DNA of 33,688 nt from Candidatus Obscuribacterales bacterium (GCA_021732565.1 JAKFUT010000093.1:1-33688), one strand, 5' to 3'. Shown: positions 12,101 through 17,566, counted from the first letter of the stretch. Translations and numbers: made by a program. Notes: generated by a model not told the origin, from the letters alone.

Positions 12101-14837
12101 CTGGAGACATCACGCTCAGCGGCTCGGGATAGATGCCACTTCATCAGACGCAAGATTGAGACAACTGTCAACTGAAGTGCAACAAGCATTGCACGATAGG
12201 TCGGACCCGGTTACGCCAGCCGAGATTCGACGGATAAGAGATATGTTAGGGCATACACAAGGGCAGCCCCTGGATTCAGCCAGAGCTGAAGCGTTGGTCG
12301 GGTCTTATCGGGAAATTCGAAATTACGAGGCCGAGCAGCAAAACCTGATCAATCTGCGAAATATTCGCACTTCACTAACAGACCCGCAACAAGCACAGCA
12401 AGCCGCTGCTTTGTTGCTCTCACGACTGCAGAATGCCGATACGGTACGACAGATCTTCGGTGAGCAGGTACCCGACCGTCTGCACGAATTGCTGCAACGA
12501 ACTGGACAAACGCCCAACGCTCAAGAGCTGCAAACTCTTGCACGTGAATTTGCCAGTTTTTTGGGACCTCGCATTAACGAAGCGACCATTCGTCTTCAGC
12601 AGGCCCATGACAGATACAGAGCCACTTTACATGAGGTTGAAGCCTGGGAAGTTGGCGATCGAGTTGCCCTTCGAGTACGAGAGAATCAGATTCGCCAAAA
12701 TCATCCCGGACAGGAACAACGGATAAACCAGCTCTTTGACCTCGCCGCCACCACGGATCCTGCAGCGGGTCTGCAGTTCCTCACGCGCTTCCATGACCTG
12801 CCCCCCAATGAACAAAGCCAATGGTTAGGAGCACTGGAAGCTCATTCGCCATCCACACGAATCGACAGAGTGATGTTACAGCAATACATGGATCGCAGCA
12901 TGCGAGACTGTGCTGCAAATCCGGGTACCGGCCCGGCGGACGTACAAGCCCGTACTCGGATTCTAGAAGCCTTCCGGCAGGTTTCTGTCGTACCGGAGCC
13001 TCCCGGCGCGCATCAGGCGTCCTGGCGAGGTCTAGCAGAAGCCATTCCCATTGTCAGGCATTTTCTACCCGGTGTGGATCTATTGACCGCACCAGTGGCC
13101 GGGCTAAACGCAGAGGTAATTAATAACACCACGCACAGCCCGGGGCGCGCAGAGCCTCACGAAATTCGCTTTCCCGATGGTATGATCGCCCGGCGCGTGG
13201 GTCCAACACAGTGGGTGGAGTGCCCCCCCGGGCACCCGCAAACAGGACCATCACGAACATTTCGAGACACCGAGTACACCGTTGATTGGAGAGGAAGGGT
13301 TTCACGCGTTGAAAACGGCCGGGTTACTTCCGTTCGAGACGGATTGGTCGAACGTTGCACCGATGAAAGCGGCAGAACAATACGGTACGAAAATGGAAGA
13401 CTTAGCGCCATCGATCACGGTGATGGGCAACAAGTCGAGTTCATATACAGCTCGCCACACCGCAGAGGGGAGCAAGAACCGCGCGAGATTCGTTTTCCTG
13501 ATGGACGTATAGCCCGAAGAGCGGGGAGCACCTGGACGGAAACATACCCCGCCGGTCATCCACAAGCGAACAATCCACGCACCGATGTAGCATTTCGCGT
13601 TAATCAGAGCGGATCAGTCCTCAGAATTGAGCAGGGAAGAATTTCCTCAGTGGAGGACGGTGGACGACGAACTGAAATTGTCTATGGACAAACTCACAGT
13701 GGTGCACAACAGGAACCGCATGAGATTCGCTTTGCCGATGGGCGAGTAGCCAGAAGAACGGGCGCTACAGAATGGGCAGAAACTTATCCCTCTGATCATC
13801 CTCTGGCTAATTCTCCTGCGCGAACGCTCAGCGATACTGGCTACCAGGTAGACACCCACGGCGGCGTGCTCAGATTTGAGCGAGGCCAACTCAGTTCCAT
13901 ACAAGACAGTCAAGGACGTGTAACCTCGGTCGAGTATGGAACAAACTACAGCGCCGATGGAAGCTCCGTGCCCCACAGGGTCGTCTTTCCCGATGGAACC
14001 ATTGCCGAACTACAAACTTTCCAGAGCGAGTGGCTAATGACCAACAGCACAGGGCAACGAACTGTGGGAACTCTCACAATTGAAGGGAACGGCACAATAG
14101 TACGGGAGAATCGTACAGGTTGGGAAAGAATAGTAACGACTACCGCCGGTCGTGAGGTTCGCGCCGGTTCAAGAATTTTTGAATGCGTCGGGCAAGTAGC
14201 ACCGGAGTTTGCACAACAAATGGAAACGGTGCTGCAAAATTTGCCGGCCGCAGAAAGAAGCCTGCTGTCACGGCAGGGAGAACGACTGGTTGCGGCCACA
14301 ACTCTTCCAACAGCAATTCCCGGGCTACAGGGTACACCGAGGGGACATGAGCCGGGCTCCACATTCAGAAACCTCGACGGGGTACACTCAGGATCACGAC
14401 GGGTTTCGGTGGTGGCAGAAACCTTCGAAGTACTCGGTTCGCCTGGAGTAATGGAGAGAACCTCTGCTGTGCGCCGAGCTGGCGTTGCCCGGCACGAATT
14501 GGGGCACGCCATCGACGGAGCACTGGGAAGAGAAATGCCCGTGGCGGATCTGCTAACGCCAACCTCCGACCGGCATTTCTCCAACAGTACCGCTTTCGCC
14601 CAAGCCTACGAGCGGGATCTCGCCGCACTCAATCGACTATCGCGCAGTGACCGCCGTACGCTAACATATTTCTTGCAGACCGGTGAAGGTGGACGCAGTG
14701 AAACATTTGCAGAAGCATATGCAATTCTGCGCGGTGGCGGATGTACATCGCAACCTCCCCGAATGCAAGAAATTTTCCGCCGAGCTTTTCCTAACACATT
14801 GCACCTTCTAGAGGGTCGGTTACAACAACTCAGGTAG
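1..14837 (+). CDS. giant alpha-solenoid protein with two zincin-like domains (5' partial)
   Basis: The frame is open from base 3 to the TAG at 14835-14837, so the gene begins before the window; the GTG at 123 has no ribosome site and lies inside the continuous frame. Residues below count from that GTG. Residues 1 to about 2700 are helical HEAT/armadillo-like repeats rich in Ala, Arg and Gln. A hydrophobic segment lies near 2811-2850, followed by a Gly/aromatic-rich stretch to about 3020 and a second solenoid to about 3860 with recurring 'LPPExR' turns. A zincin motif HELGH sits at 3982-3986, with a possible third ligand Glu in EVEAWEVG near 4173. Four RHS-like repeats begin near 4344, 4452, 4531 and 4616. 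The last 210 residues carry HELGH (4791-4795) and ETFAEAY (4860-4866), as in ATLF-like (lethal factor-like) metallopeptidases. An exported toxin or effector role is inferred; domain boundaries are approximate. Confidence 0.93.
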   Translation, partial: PPPLKPDLPPPLKPDLPPPLKPDLPPTLKPDLPRAVPPAIVPIMERSGPLSIQDQTTLATTIRENAQFARQGLELLGRSLQPAASRAEQISAGVRHLGAMAEQPGAPGEAALRALVQLVLRNLNSDDEALYELCTTANEAVASASSHHAPAIIAELRAGFQLNTADGINRLAEAGGRSGLQESVVSLLRETLQTNNVQPESEAQTERRQAALRGLLANGFNNVAGINELARLVGQIPHTLMGQLTEPSFNLSPELRGHLIEGLVGNTRVSASPTDRAQALEHLSRFAQYLPTSFIQRLPEIASTAGNSNERPRILAAVAQIGDRLLQTTDAAQQTRGLQILDAATASGFRPAAPVQEQAVRLLRSEDAATAAAATTFLLRLARTTPQQSDSIVRPLAQAARTNENTRSVLATAAADNAPTSALPRQILRTIGTESAESARSVTAALMDATRTGTTVNRTELIAQIQTVAERHPAAVAQELGRRPRAEVTDVLVQLCCSENQQLRDVARQSLMGLGTNDANRQSIIIALGERYRTGGSEHLVAIIGAMATGSREADPSTSREAVIARLTAVAERNPTAMQALACLSQRNNETGVEAARSLQQLAQRNREVFDSVLASTQSRLQNTSGNLSSPLLNLWSNLVTTQFSNPLANDAQSEQRLATAIEATRQWPPAERSTFFPLMGRFAAGDAGEHAALVASGTIPQLWRHNVTGSRATELRSLLMESLGNSYTTHGDRHSLLQTMGNLGGVASASWFADTLQRQLQPVAGETAVQQTRRLESAARVLNGLLVANSEQPMSQSAIQQLLATPESRAAFQGAATSLARCANELWQAGTTPADVQALTALATRIQADRNLDTIRRPLTTLLENSLMGIMLRSTNEAAQGQAYEFLRSRSNIDGPSMEAYARQRLARHPEDTAFLNQVRPLTTSFDPPAQLVEHLMARAGQQEHSREATGLLVSLIERAPETEGIAIAARLRDLATNSPAALNSLAEHLSTVNREGQPGERRDRLILQEIAATSPQQAERVLRAVIQAAQRQDTSIPATTNPSLRAELVRLVERFPDVGARLLGESAASHRVALDALTDLSNSENQAVSAAARAELPRVQQSLTDRSNDQTIPPTAESRLQLLRSLVRTAGLTGSAPPEVLDQLCRTHPDCLREQARILAAARIQPSDHGVISGVFDRLSTGPSAAQSRQQVLEALLTTCSELPPNEREGRARLLSEIARLTAADGSGQTVRLLEEQARGSGAGSRVALMAICEAAAMHQTLTGPPRPNTEGARAAYEAVGRLLGDRSTGAQNAPLQSVQNLFAEARRNSPEAQNALFRLANGGCREAVTREFVRGYTAQDSDSLRFITAIIRQEDTLPPIARTPQRAAAQYQEAVTLLGQQLHNDFVTGTAAGEANQQQTQSRQRAGAITDLLALNAAASGSRAQAAAGALMTDATGDPLWRAVGGQYQINFQPDEARRRFGLAQTQIQTSITALLAERNLSPEQARYLINMCAHSRAYLQASFDEQRSVWGIHAPYRHQEIPEQSARLLATARNGGVPEIIYSCLSSGTAGEQARAALAQLPARCDAQTTTLARQTVAAIQSRESATLEPALSLMNLNRLTRFALSNESEGGPTTAERRQILQSLMAASGNGELNPAARQRALEATRAIVANDCEHNRNAATSPAVLMEMAGAGNVQARQLLYSLASGQIGTSETSTRISTALLGQCRNNESFRNTVLRELMAPEYSGSARLPLIVSLLGGSQQIPSMREASSQLVTLARDGNALAMTLLMSTALRPEQRFQTIDSGSPSAQMRLQSAQEAYAMAGIRPPAQIERMEDLGLGNLLTRLTAMVETDPAAAYQGLRFLGRCQELPRQWRDRAMAAMVSARAPAGASRWDGGDNRGPDELAVTVLATLGGRGSQEHIATLARGVDVNMHICPQNTTPLAHIISEVGQRATAGTWDSSRENEVRALIYLANSRLHITSDQWAADSGLQRVAQGPHADQVRRILQEEASRGNDAAARTLGSIHSGISRETAVNELGRMLRVSFSGQSQPEGRAEGIQREISVRASRGDADSIRLLTTLATGPGAAPELRTWATAQLRNIIEQGQPTAIPLVASPLSGLASGALNATRAVLTASTNAAATTVVRDSILNASRIDQNNPPNPAAFALLASLSARLPQDATLRQAVADGYQTLTSARDGQTPEVLRQNRLTAALTLLTNPQLLTAETSRSLVANMTPELARALPVVLRQQEGTDSANSPVRQLLSALRETSAAPPPTADVGALATTWSNMSRLITPRDIDLLTGLRNHSNTDAQRSTIDAAICSVITTSSNRETTTAALRAFQQAPAWSALPAGQQDALRDFASTGRTGDLQALRQVCDTVLGAGNGYPLAVFLRQLGVPHGTPDLEVCNVAERIMARTGPGSMRSMENWAMPVLESANLAWQYGRVQRHANPSADVQQLVTQLQSYPNREQFLAAVMQDLANGRLDPSRQFLATFPERFRDSARDLRRNISGNTEELTTIQRDIAGATGLSASVGRYQQALAAMERVNRPWEGREAPPANHGEFARAQLDAARTELLGRLPAAMNLTPQLEAMTGARGRVTELQTEERQRELTEAQAQYRLLVASGRQTEADILMFRLAGQGSPLPEAMSHQFNQAWSRLQQQGLAPDRITPVFNGNPEQNFSRALEMLRHLEVNNNLNNRSPEARSLHLAAIQAAADSSVAQIMHHPHVENMAGRTQELALRLANLNQLMELGASCAPIRDQIRPHLEQQVRGLVAHLNSPEMQQAAQQLGTVVAQLRTERDQLAEGSPGRQRLDQVIRGMESYLDVFRQGSPIRSQLDELAEGIQNGRLEEPAFWQRALSTLAHVVATTAAFALSTTLSALAGPAAPLVWTLLTPALTTAARHLTQEGLHAAGLERRGSALGDMFWGRTFYDRNTGTYREGSLNERGQFMDGAGVWSHVGGEYMHDLDMNLRFAGTGRLFRGLGSATAGGSFVAGATRSEHAAATSLWRTFRSEFNTRAVGVGLGLGAPDLFEIPHLGEAAGYMLSAWHGYRGGRANPRHTFETATRQLELTPAQRQQYQERLNTWEPQERNAAVDALGRIPQGTRPAMIEFIANMSPELRAAQAHVPDAATRAGFLTRMQEMAPLPREQMIERMRQTPELATVIGRLSNARAVENLIAAVNGPDGVRQPLVRQLATAPPELVAALCEISNATIRNRVVETLTESLTTNNFNTNYERSIGRLPIEQQRILLENIGQLQPARAANQVLTDITSSRTGRQFAESLSIIPESSSRQALLNSLAAMEAPQRTQLISSLSSGDDATSRAIVLRQIGLMPAAPREVILSNMATDGRIATRALQGLSHLSDVQGPGGTSPLQIALETLAHTGQQSSRQRLMTMFADLPPAHLEHLTQAASLSGDGTRARTFLEQIAQLPSTEQVRLAEIIRSQGTQAATPADRALFNHRVEETVRQMSAEGSGSQATRNRDRILERLERNQPLGESAAAPTRPAGPYQMTPGETAVLSNIPEGAARDAARRALERLAPMQQDLVRAFADIADNQVSARVVEAFAQLPADVQRLLPHCLEGVPHRGIACAQLLEALQIIPEPQRRADAVRLLANLEPSTRSQFIDIFNSQTTGPIVEFLTSTADPAGQRALAQSYLSWNSSERTALLNRALQLSPQARAQAALANWSDMPPPLVQMRRNEALTRPPNEQVFPQLGREQLQTLDRIYTELPLAQRANLPLLVESLARETTPAARNQLLQRFSELPPEIRNSILSTGRQLDHNQTHQYIRMWANELRTGSTEEISHVTGRIHDALEELAPRARLRVVQELLRLPETERIQLLNSAANQLSSAEFLYNQVLNAPHRAAFEQTFGAENVRRLAQDLGPELAQRYDLPELQRRRQAVEPAIRAEAECNAEIRTAMNATGRTRSDIETLMSSNDPACPENVRAAYARQQAMQEQYREGLATYRSALESAQPHIQNAVTHLMGPGVQVEVVPPGQMSSEGSYAWHTGRLRISGDVLLDPVMLAEITSHELGHHMQATQVWRHHAQRLGIDATSSDARLRQLSTEVQQALHDRSDPVTPAEIRRIRDMLGHTQGQPLDSARAEALVGSYREIRNYEAEQQNLINLRNIRTSLTDPQQAQQAAALLLSRLQNADTVRQIFGEQVPDRLHELLQRTGQTPNAQELQTLAREFASFLGPRINEATIRLQQAHDRYRATLHEVEAWEVGDRVALRVRENQIRQNHPGQEQRINQLFDLAATTDPAAGLQFLTRFHDLPPNEQSQWLGALEAHSPSTRIDRVMLQQYMDRSMRDCAANPGTGPADVQARTRILEAFRQVSVVPEPPGAHQASWRGLAEAIPIVRHFLPGVDLLTAPVAGLNAEVINNTTHSPGRAEPHEIRFPDGMIARRVGPTQWVECPPGHPQTGPSRTFRDTEYTVDWRGRVSRVENGRVTSVRDGLVERCTDESGRTIRYENGRLSAIDHGDGQQVEFIYSSPHRRGEQEPREIRFPDGRIARRAGSTWTETYPAGHPQANNPRTDVAFRVNQSGSVLRIEQGRISSVEDGGRRTEIVYGQTHSGAQQEPHEIRFADGRVARRTGATEWAETYPSDHPLANSPARTLSDTGYQVDTHGGVLRFERGQLSSIQDSQGRVTSVEYGTNYSADGSSVPHRVVFPDGTIAELQTFQSEWLMTNSTGQRTVGTLTIEGNGTIVRENRTGWERIVTTTAGREVRAGSRIFECVGQVAPEFAQQMETVLQNLPAAERSLLSRQGERLVAATTLPTAIPGLQGTPRGHEPGSTFRNLDGVHSGSRRVSVVAETFEVLGSPGVMERTSAVRRAGVARHELGHAIDGALGREMPVADLLTPTSDRHFSNSTAFAQAYERDLAALNRLSRSDRRTLTYFLQTGEGGRSETFAEAYAILRGGGCTSQPPRMQEIFRRAFPNTLHLLEGRLQQLR

Positions 14838-14850
14838 TAAGGAGATATTG

Positions 14851-15117
14851 ATGGTGACTCAAGACCGCGATGAAGAAGATCTAAACAGCGAAGAAGATGA
14901 GGACGAGGATGGACCGTCTGTGGGATACGCATGGATGGAACCAGATGGCACAGTCTTCCTCAATCTGTTCTCCACCCGTGAAGGACTCTCTACAAACATG
15001 TTGGTTAACTTTCGGTCGAATGATGACCGGTATGAGCGGATCCTTCAACATCTGGGAGGACTTAAGGAAGGGGAGATTAAGAACGTACCTGCATGGCCGC
15101 TTACCGATCAAGCGTAG
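14851..15117 (+). CDS. small acidic protein, candidate immunity protein for the giant gene
   Basis: This gene encodes 88 residues. AAGGAG at 14839-14844 lies six bases before ATG 14851, which is preferred over the in-frame TTG at 14848; the ribosome site overlaps the second of the two tandem stops (TAG TAA) that end the giant gene. The N-terminus is very acidic (DEEDLNSEEDEDED). It is followed by a compact domain reading GYAWMEPDGTVFLNL near residues 27-41 and ending in ILQHLGGLKEGEIKNVPAWP. There is no signal peptide or membrane helix, so it is probably cytoplasmic. The tight coupling behind a C-terminal metalloprotease domain, the small size and the acidity suggest an immunity protein. This is inference from position and composition, and I do not recognise a named family. 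Confidence 0.85.
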   Translation: MVTQDRDEEDLNSEEDEDEDGPSVGYAWMEPDGTVFLNLFSTREGLSTNMLVNFRSNDDRYERILQHLGGLKEGEIKNVPAWPLTDQA

Positions 15118-15340
15118 AGATTAGATCCTTCTACACCGCCTCGACTGTGTGTTTCCGAAACAATTGTTACCTGTTCAGGCTGACGTCTCCGGCTTTTGCC
15201 TCTGCCCACACTTTGAATCAATCTGAGAAAATTAATGCCAGGATTGATGGAGTCTTCAATTGAAGATCCCGGCGCAGGCCTGAAAGATTGCGCTGAAAGA
15301 AGCAACGGGCGCTATCCAGGTGCCGGAATTACCAAGTAGA

Positions 15341-16660
15341 TCACGAGCCCAGTGCAGACATCACCCCGGAAGTTACAGGCAATCGCTCGTCGGTCAACGC
15401 AATTACCGTTCGATTCCGCCCATCGTTTTTCGCACGATAAAGTGCTGCATCTGCTCGTTGAATAGTTACTTCGATGTCTTCATCGGCTAGTTTCTCAGCC
15501 ACACCGCAAGATATCGTGAAGTTGAAATACGAGTCTCCACCCGAGAGTTGCAAGTCGCACACAGCTGCTCGAAGCCGTTCCGCCAATGTCGTGGCGCCTG
15601 TAAGGTCTGAATTCGGCAAGCAGATAATGAATTCTTCCCCACCCCACCGAGCAGTTACATCGGAATCGCGAACCGTATTTCGAATACACGATGCAGTATG
15701 TTTGATCGCTTCATCACCAACGGCGTGACCGTACCGATCATTTATCGACTTGAACTTATCTATGTCACAAATCACGATACAAGTGTTTTGATTATCCCGT
15801 TTGACTGATACCGGACACAACACTTTCTCAGAAAAGGAAAACCGATTGGGAAGCTGCGATAACGTATCAATTCGCGCAAGTTTCGATTCTTGCTCCAGTG
15901 CTTCATGGAGAGCACGAGCCATCTTGTGAAACGATTGATCGAGAATCGCTAGTTCGTCGGTACCCCGACTCGGGTTCTCGTTAATGCTTTTACCCTCTGA
16001 TAAAGAAATTGCATTCCTCGTCAGTTTATTGATGCGCCGGACAATGCTTCCAGCTAGCAATGAAATCGTGAGAACCGCGATGATCAGATTGAATCCTACG
16101 CACACATAGATATAATCCTTGACCTGATCCTTGGCTTGAGGCAACACCGACATAATGTGATCGTGCCGAACTTTTTCTTCCTGCATGAGTCGTTCTCTTA
16201 CACGATAGAATCTTTGCCATTTTTCCTTTACCGTCGGACACTGCAATCGCTCAATGTCCGGTTTCCCTGCATGACCTAGCGCGCCGTCACAGACCGCCGC
16301 CAAATTCAAGGCAACGTCACTTAGCTCGACGAGATCTTTTGGATCTGTCTGATCTTCTGAGCAAAGTCCCTTCAGCGCTTGAATTTCTGCCGGTACCGCC
16401 GCCGCGCTACTCATGGCTATTTTGCTGTAGTCGGGATCTTTGGTGATAGCGTATTGCAGTGTGGCGACAGCTTTGAGCGCCACCAGATGACCGATGCTAT
16501 CAAGCTTATTGGTGACATCTCTGGAATGCACCTCAGCTCGGGAAAGTCTTTCGGCACCGTTAAGGAGAACTGCTAGATAGGACAGCAGTGCAAGCTGCAC
16601 TATCAACGGAGTGACAATGCAAAGTACCAATTTAAACGCTAGTTTTCCCTGAACTCGCAA
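15341..16660 (-). CDS. membrane diguanylate cyclase (HAMP-GGDEF)
   Basis: The product makes cyclic di-GMP from two GTP at the inner membrane. With the TTG start at 16660 it has 439 residues. TM1 lies near 10-34; an extracytoplasmic sensor region of about 150 residues follows; TM2 is near 184-208; then a HAMP-like linker and a GGDEF domain from about 261 to 425. The signature is GGEEF (340-344), with the metal-binding Asp in CDIDKFK. RDSD lies exactly five residues before GGEEF, matching the RxxD inhibitory I-site, so an active, feedback-inhibited enzyme is expected. The frame stays open to an ATG at 16888 (515 residues), but that ATG has no ribosome site and the extra 76 codons contain a hairpin. 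TTG 16660 has GGAGG six bases upstream. Confidence 0.93.
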   Translation of the reverse strand: MRVQGKLAFKLVLCIVTPLIVQLALLSYLAVLLNGAERLSRAEVHSRDVTNKLDSIGHLVALKAVATLQYAITKDPDYSKIAMSSAAAVPAEIQALKGLCSEDQTDPKDLVELSDVALNLAAVCDGALGHAGKPDIERLQCPTVKEKWQRFYRVRERLMQEEKVRHDHIMSVLPQAKDQVKDYIYVCVGFNLIIAVLTISLLAGSIVRRINKLTRNAISLSEGKSINENPSRGTDELAILDQSFHKMARALHEALEQESKLARIDTLSQLPNRFSFSEKVLCPVSVKRDNQNTCIVICDIDKFKSINDRYGHAVGDEAIKHTASCIRNTVRDSDVTARWGGEEFIICLPNSDLTGATTLAERLRAAVCDLQLSGGDSYFNFTISCGVAEKLADEDIEVTIQRADAALYRAKNDGRNRTVIALTDERLPVTSGVMSALGS

Positions 16661-16666
16661 TCTGAA

Positions 16667-16671
16667 CCTCC
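16667..16671 (-). promoter_or_regulatory. ribosome binding site selecting the TTG start of the GGDEF gene
   Basis: Read on the minus strand the sequence is GGAGG, then TTCAGA, then TTG (16660). The six-base spacing is good, and no comparable site precedes the alternative ATG at 16888. This supports the 439-residue form of the diguanylate cyclase. Confidence 0.6.
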
Positions 16672-16847
16672 ACCATTTCGATATACCCGCCCATCCTGAG
16701 TCACACTCTCGGTGTGTGAGATCCTTGACTGATTTCGGCTGCGGATTTGCGCCGACGTCGAGCCAATGGACGATATGACCGGCATTTGCATGGGGCACTC
16801 TTCCGGCGGACAACAGGCCCGGGAGTTCCGCCGTTTCCGACAACGTT

Positions 16848-16880
16848 TGCCAATGCCGTCCGGCATCGCCGGCATTGGCA
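16848..16880. repeat. inverted repeat, 11-bp arms
   Basis: Arms 16848-16858 (TGCCAATGCCG) and 16870-16880 (CGGCATTGGCA) pair perfectly across an 11-base loop that itself contains another CCGGCAT. The structure sits about 190-220 bases upstream of the preferred TTG start of the diguanylate cyclase, so it could act as a leader hairpin on its mRNA. There is no U-run beside it. Confidence 0.7.
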
Positions 16881-16918
16881 TTGCTCATCTAATCAGGCGA
16901 CTCACATTCCGCAACGGA

Positions 16919-16948
16919 CAAGGGGAACCGGTTATTCGGTTCCCCTTG
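16919..16948. terminator. strong 12-bp hairpin, possible terminator or attenuator
   Basis: Arms 16919-16930 (CAAGGGGAACCG) and 16937-16948 (CGGTTCCCCTTG) are perfectly complementary around the loop GTTATT. The stem starts 34 bases past the stop of the minus-strand gene ending at 16983 and precedes the GGDEF gene, so it could end transcription of the former. No run of T follows on either strand, so a factor-independent terminator is not established; an mRNA-stabilising or attenuating stem is equally possible. Confidence 0.5.
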
Positions 16949-16982
16949 CTGGTCGAGAGATGAAAAATCTTATGCGGGAGGG

Positions 16983-17312
16983 CTACTTCCACCCGCCAAA
17001 GCGGGCGGCAGGTAACGGCGAGCCGTTGTACTGATGCTCTTCATTGCTTCCGCTATTATCGCGATTAATTTTGCTGGTGTTACCATGCTGGAAGCCGTCA
17101 AATACCGACGAGAAAATATTGCCGGCAACATGAAACATGTTATCTACATCCACCTGCTTCGGCTGCTCAGTGCGCATCGGCTCAGCAGGATAGTTTGATG
17201 ATTGCAACACGGGTTCAGGACGTGGTTGCTCAGAAGGTTGCTCAATTTTTCCAGGAGCGACGTAGAGATCGCCTTGCTGTTCACCGTAATGCGTAAGCAT
17301 GCTCGTTTTCAC
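16983..17312 (-). CDS. hypothetical Gln/Pro-rich protein, probable 3' part of a frameshifted gene
   Basis: From a GTG at 17312 this frame encodes 109 residues, beginning KTSMLTHYGEQQGDLYVAPG, then a Gln/Pro/Glu-rich linker, a short VDNMFHVAGNIFSSVFDGF helix-like segment and a polar tail. No Shine-Dalgarno precedes the GTG. The frame remains open about 30 codons further upstream without a usable start, and that upstream stretch reads like protein (YVAIPALELHESGNDVEKFF). It therefore looks like the continuation of the neighbouring gene whose stop is at 17351, displaced by one base. No family is recognised. It could instead be a separately translated gene. Confidence 0.55.
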   Translation of the reverse strand: MKTSMLTHYGEQQGDLYVAPGKIEQPSEQPRPEPVLQSSNYPAEPMRTEQPKQVDVDNMFHVAGNIFSSVFDGFQHGNTSKINRDNSGSNEEHQYNGSPLPAARFGGWK

Positions 17313-17350
17313 TTCAACATGATCTACATGGCCCGTTCCGAAAAATTTCT

Positions 17351-17566
17351 CTACATCATTTCCCGATTCATGAAGCTCCAGAGCAGGTATAGCAACATAT
17401 TTTGTTTGCGATCATCGGAATTCTTCTCGGCAAACCTTTTCACCACTGCATTGAACTCGCCGGGATTCTCCGCCGCTTCCCTGTATAGATCGTCTGACAC
17501 TTTTTGAAATTGACCGCTCTTCAGTTCGGACTCAAGATTGCTTGCTCTTTCTTCGATGTTTGCCAT
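17351..17566 (-). CDS. hypothetical small protein, probable 5' part of a frameshifted gene
   Basis: From ATG 17566 it encodes 71 residues starting MANIEERASNLESELKSG. GGGAG lies 11 bases upstream of this ATG; the frame is open to another ATG at 17635, which lacks a near ribosome site. The body is a charged helical sequence (SDDLYREAAENPGEFNAVVK). After KNSDDRKQ the sequence turns abruptly hydrophobic (NMLLYLLWSF) and stops. Inserting one base in the four-base T run at 17400-17403 (an A run on the coding strand) would join it to the following frame and give about 195 residues from this start. Function is unknown. Confidence 0.55.
   Translation of the reverse strand: MANIEERASNLESELKSGQFQKVSDDLYREAAENPGEFNAVVKRFAEKNSDDRKQNMLLYLLWSFMNREMM

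Larger units (their letters stand above)
16661..16982 (-). other. hairpin-rich leader upstream of the GGDEF gene
   Basis: About 320 bases separate the preferred GGDEF start from the next minus-strand gene. An in-frame extension of the GGDEF gene covers part of it but lacks a ribosome site. The interval holds two long inverted repeats, listed separately, and a weaker 6-bp-arm repeat TCACAC-N7-GTGTGA near 16701-16719. It is best read as an untranslated leader or promoter region. No convincing -35/-10 pair was found. Confidence 0.4.

Noticed and set aside
13946..14584. 212-codon minus-strand frame inside the giant gene
   Set aside because: It is antisense to the RHS-like and ATLF-like coding region, has no ribosome site, and has Ser/Arg/Pro-rich composition typical of a shadow frame.
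15253..15266. 14-bp palindrome TCTTCAATTGAAGA between the convergent small acidic gene and GGDEF gene
   Set aside because: The interval could hold a bidirectional terminator, but this palindrome is AT-rich, has no loop or T-tail, and could arise by chance.
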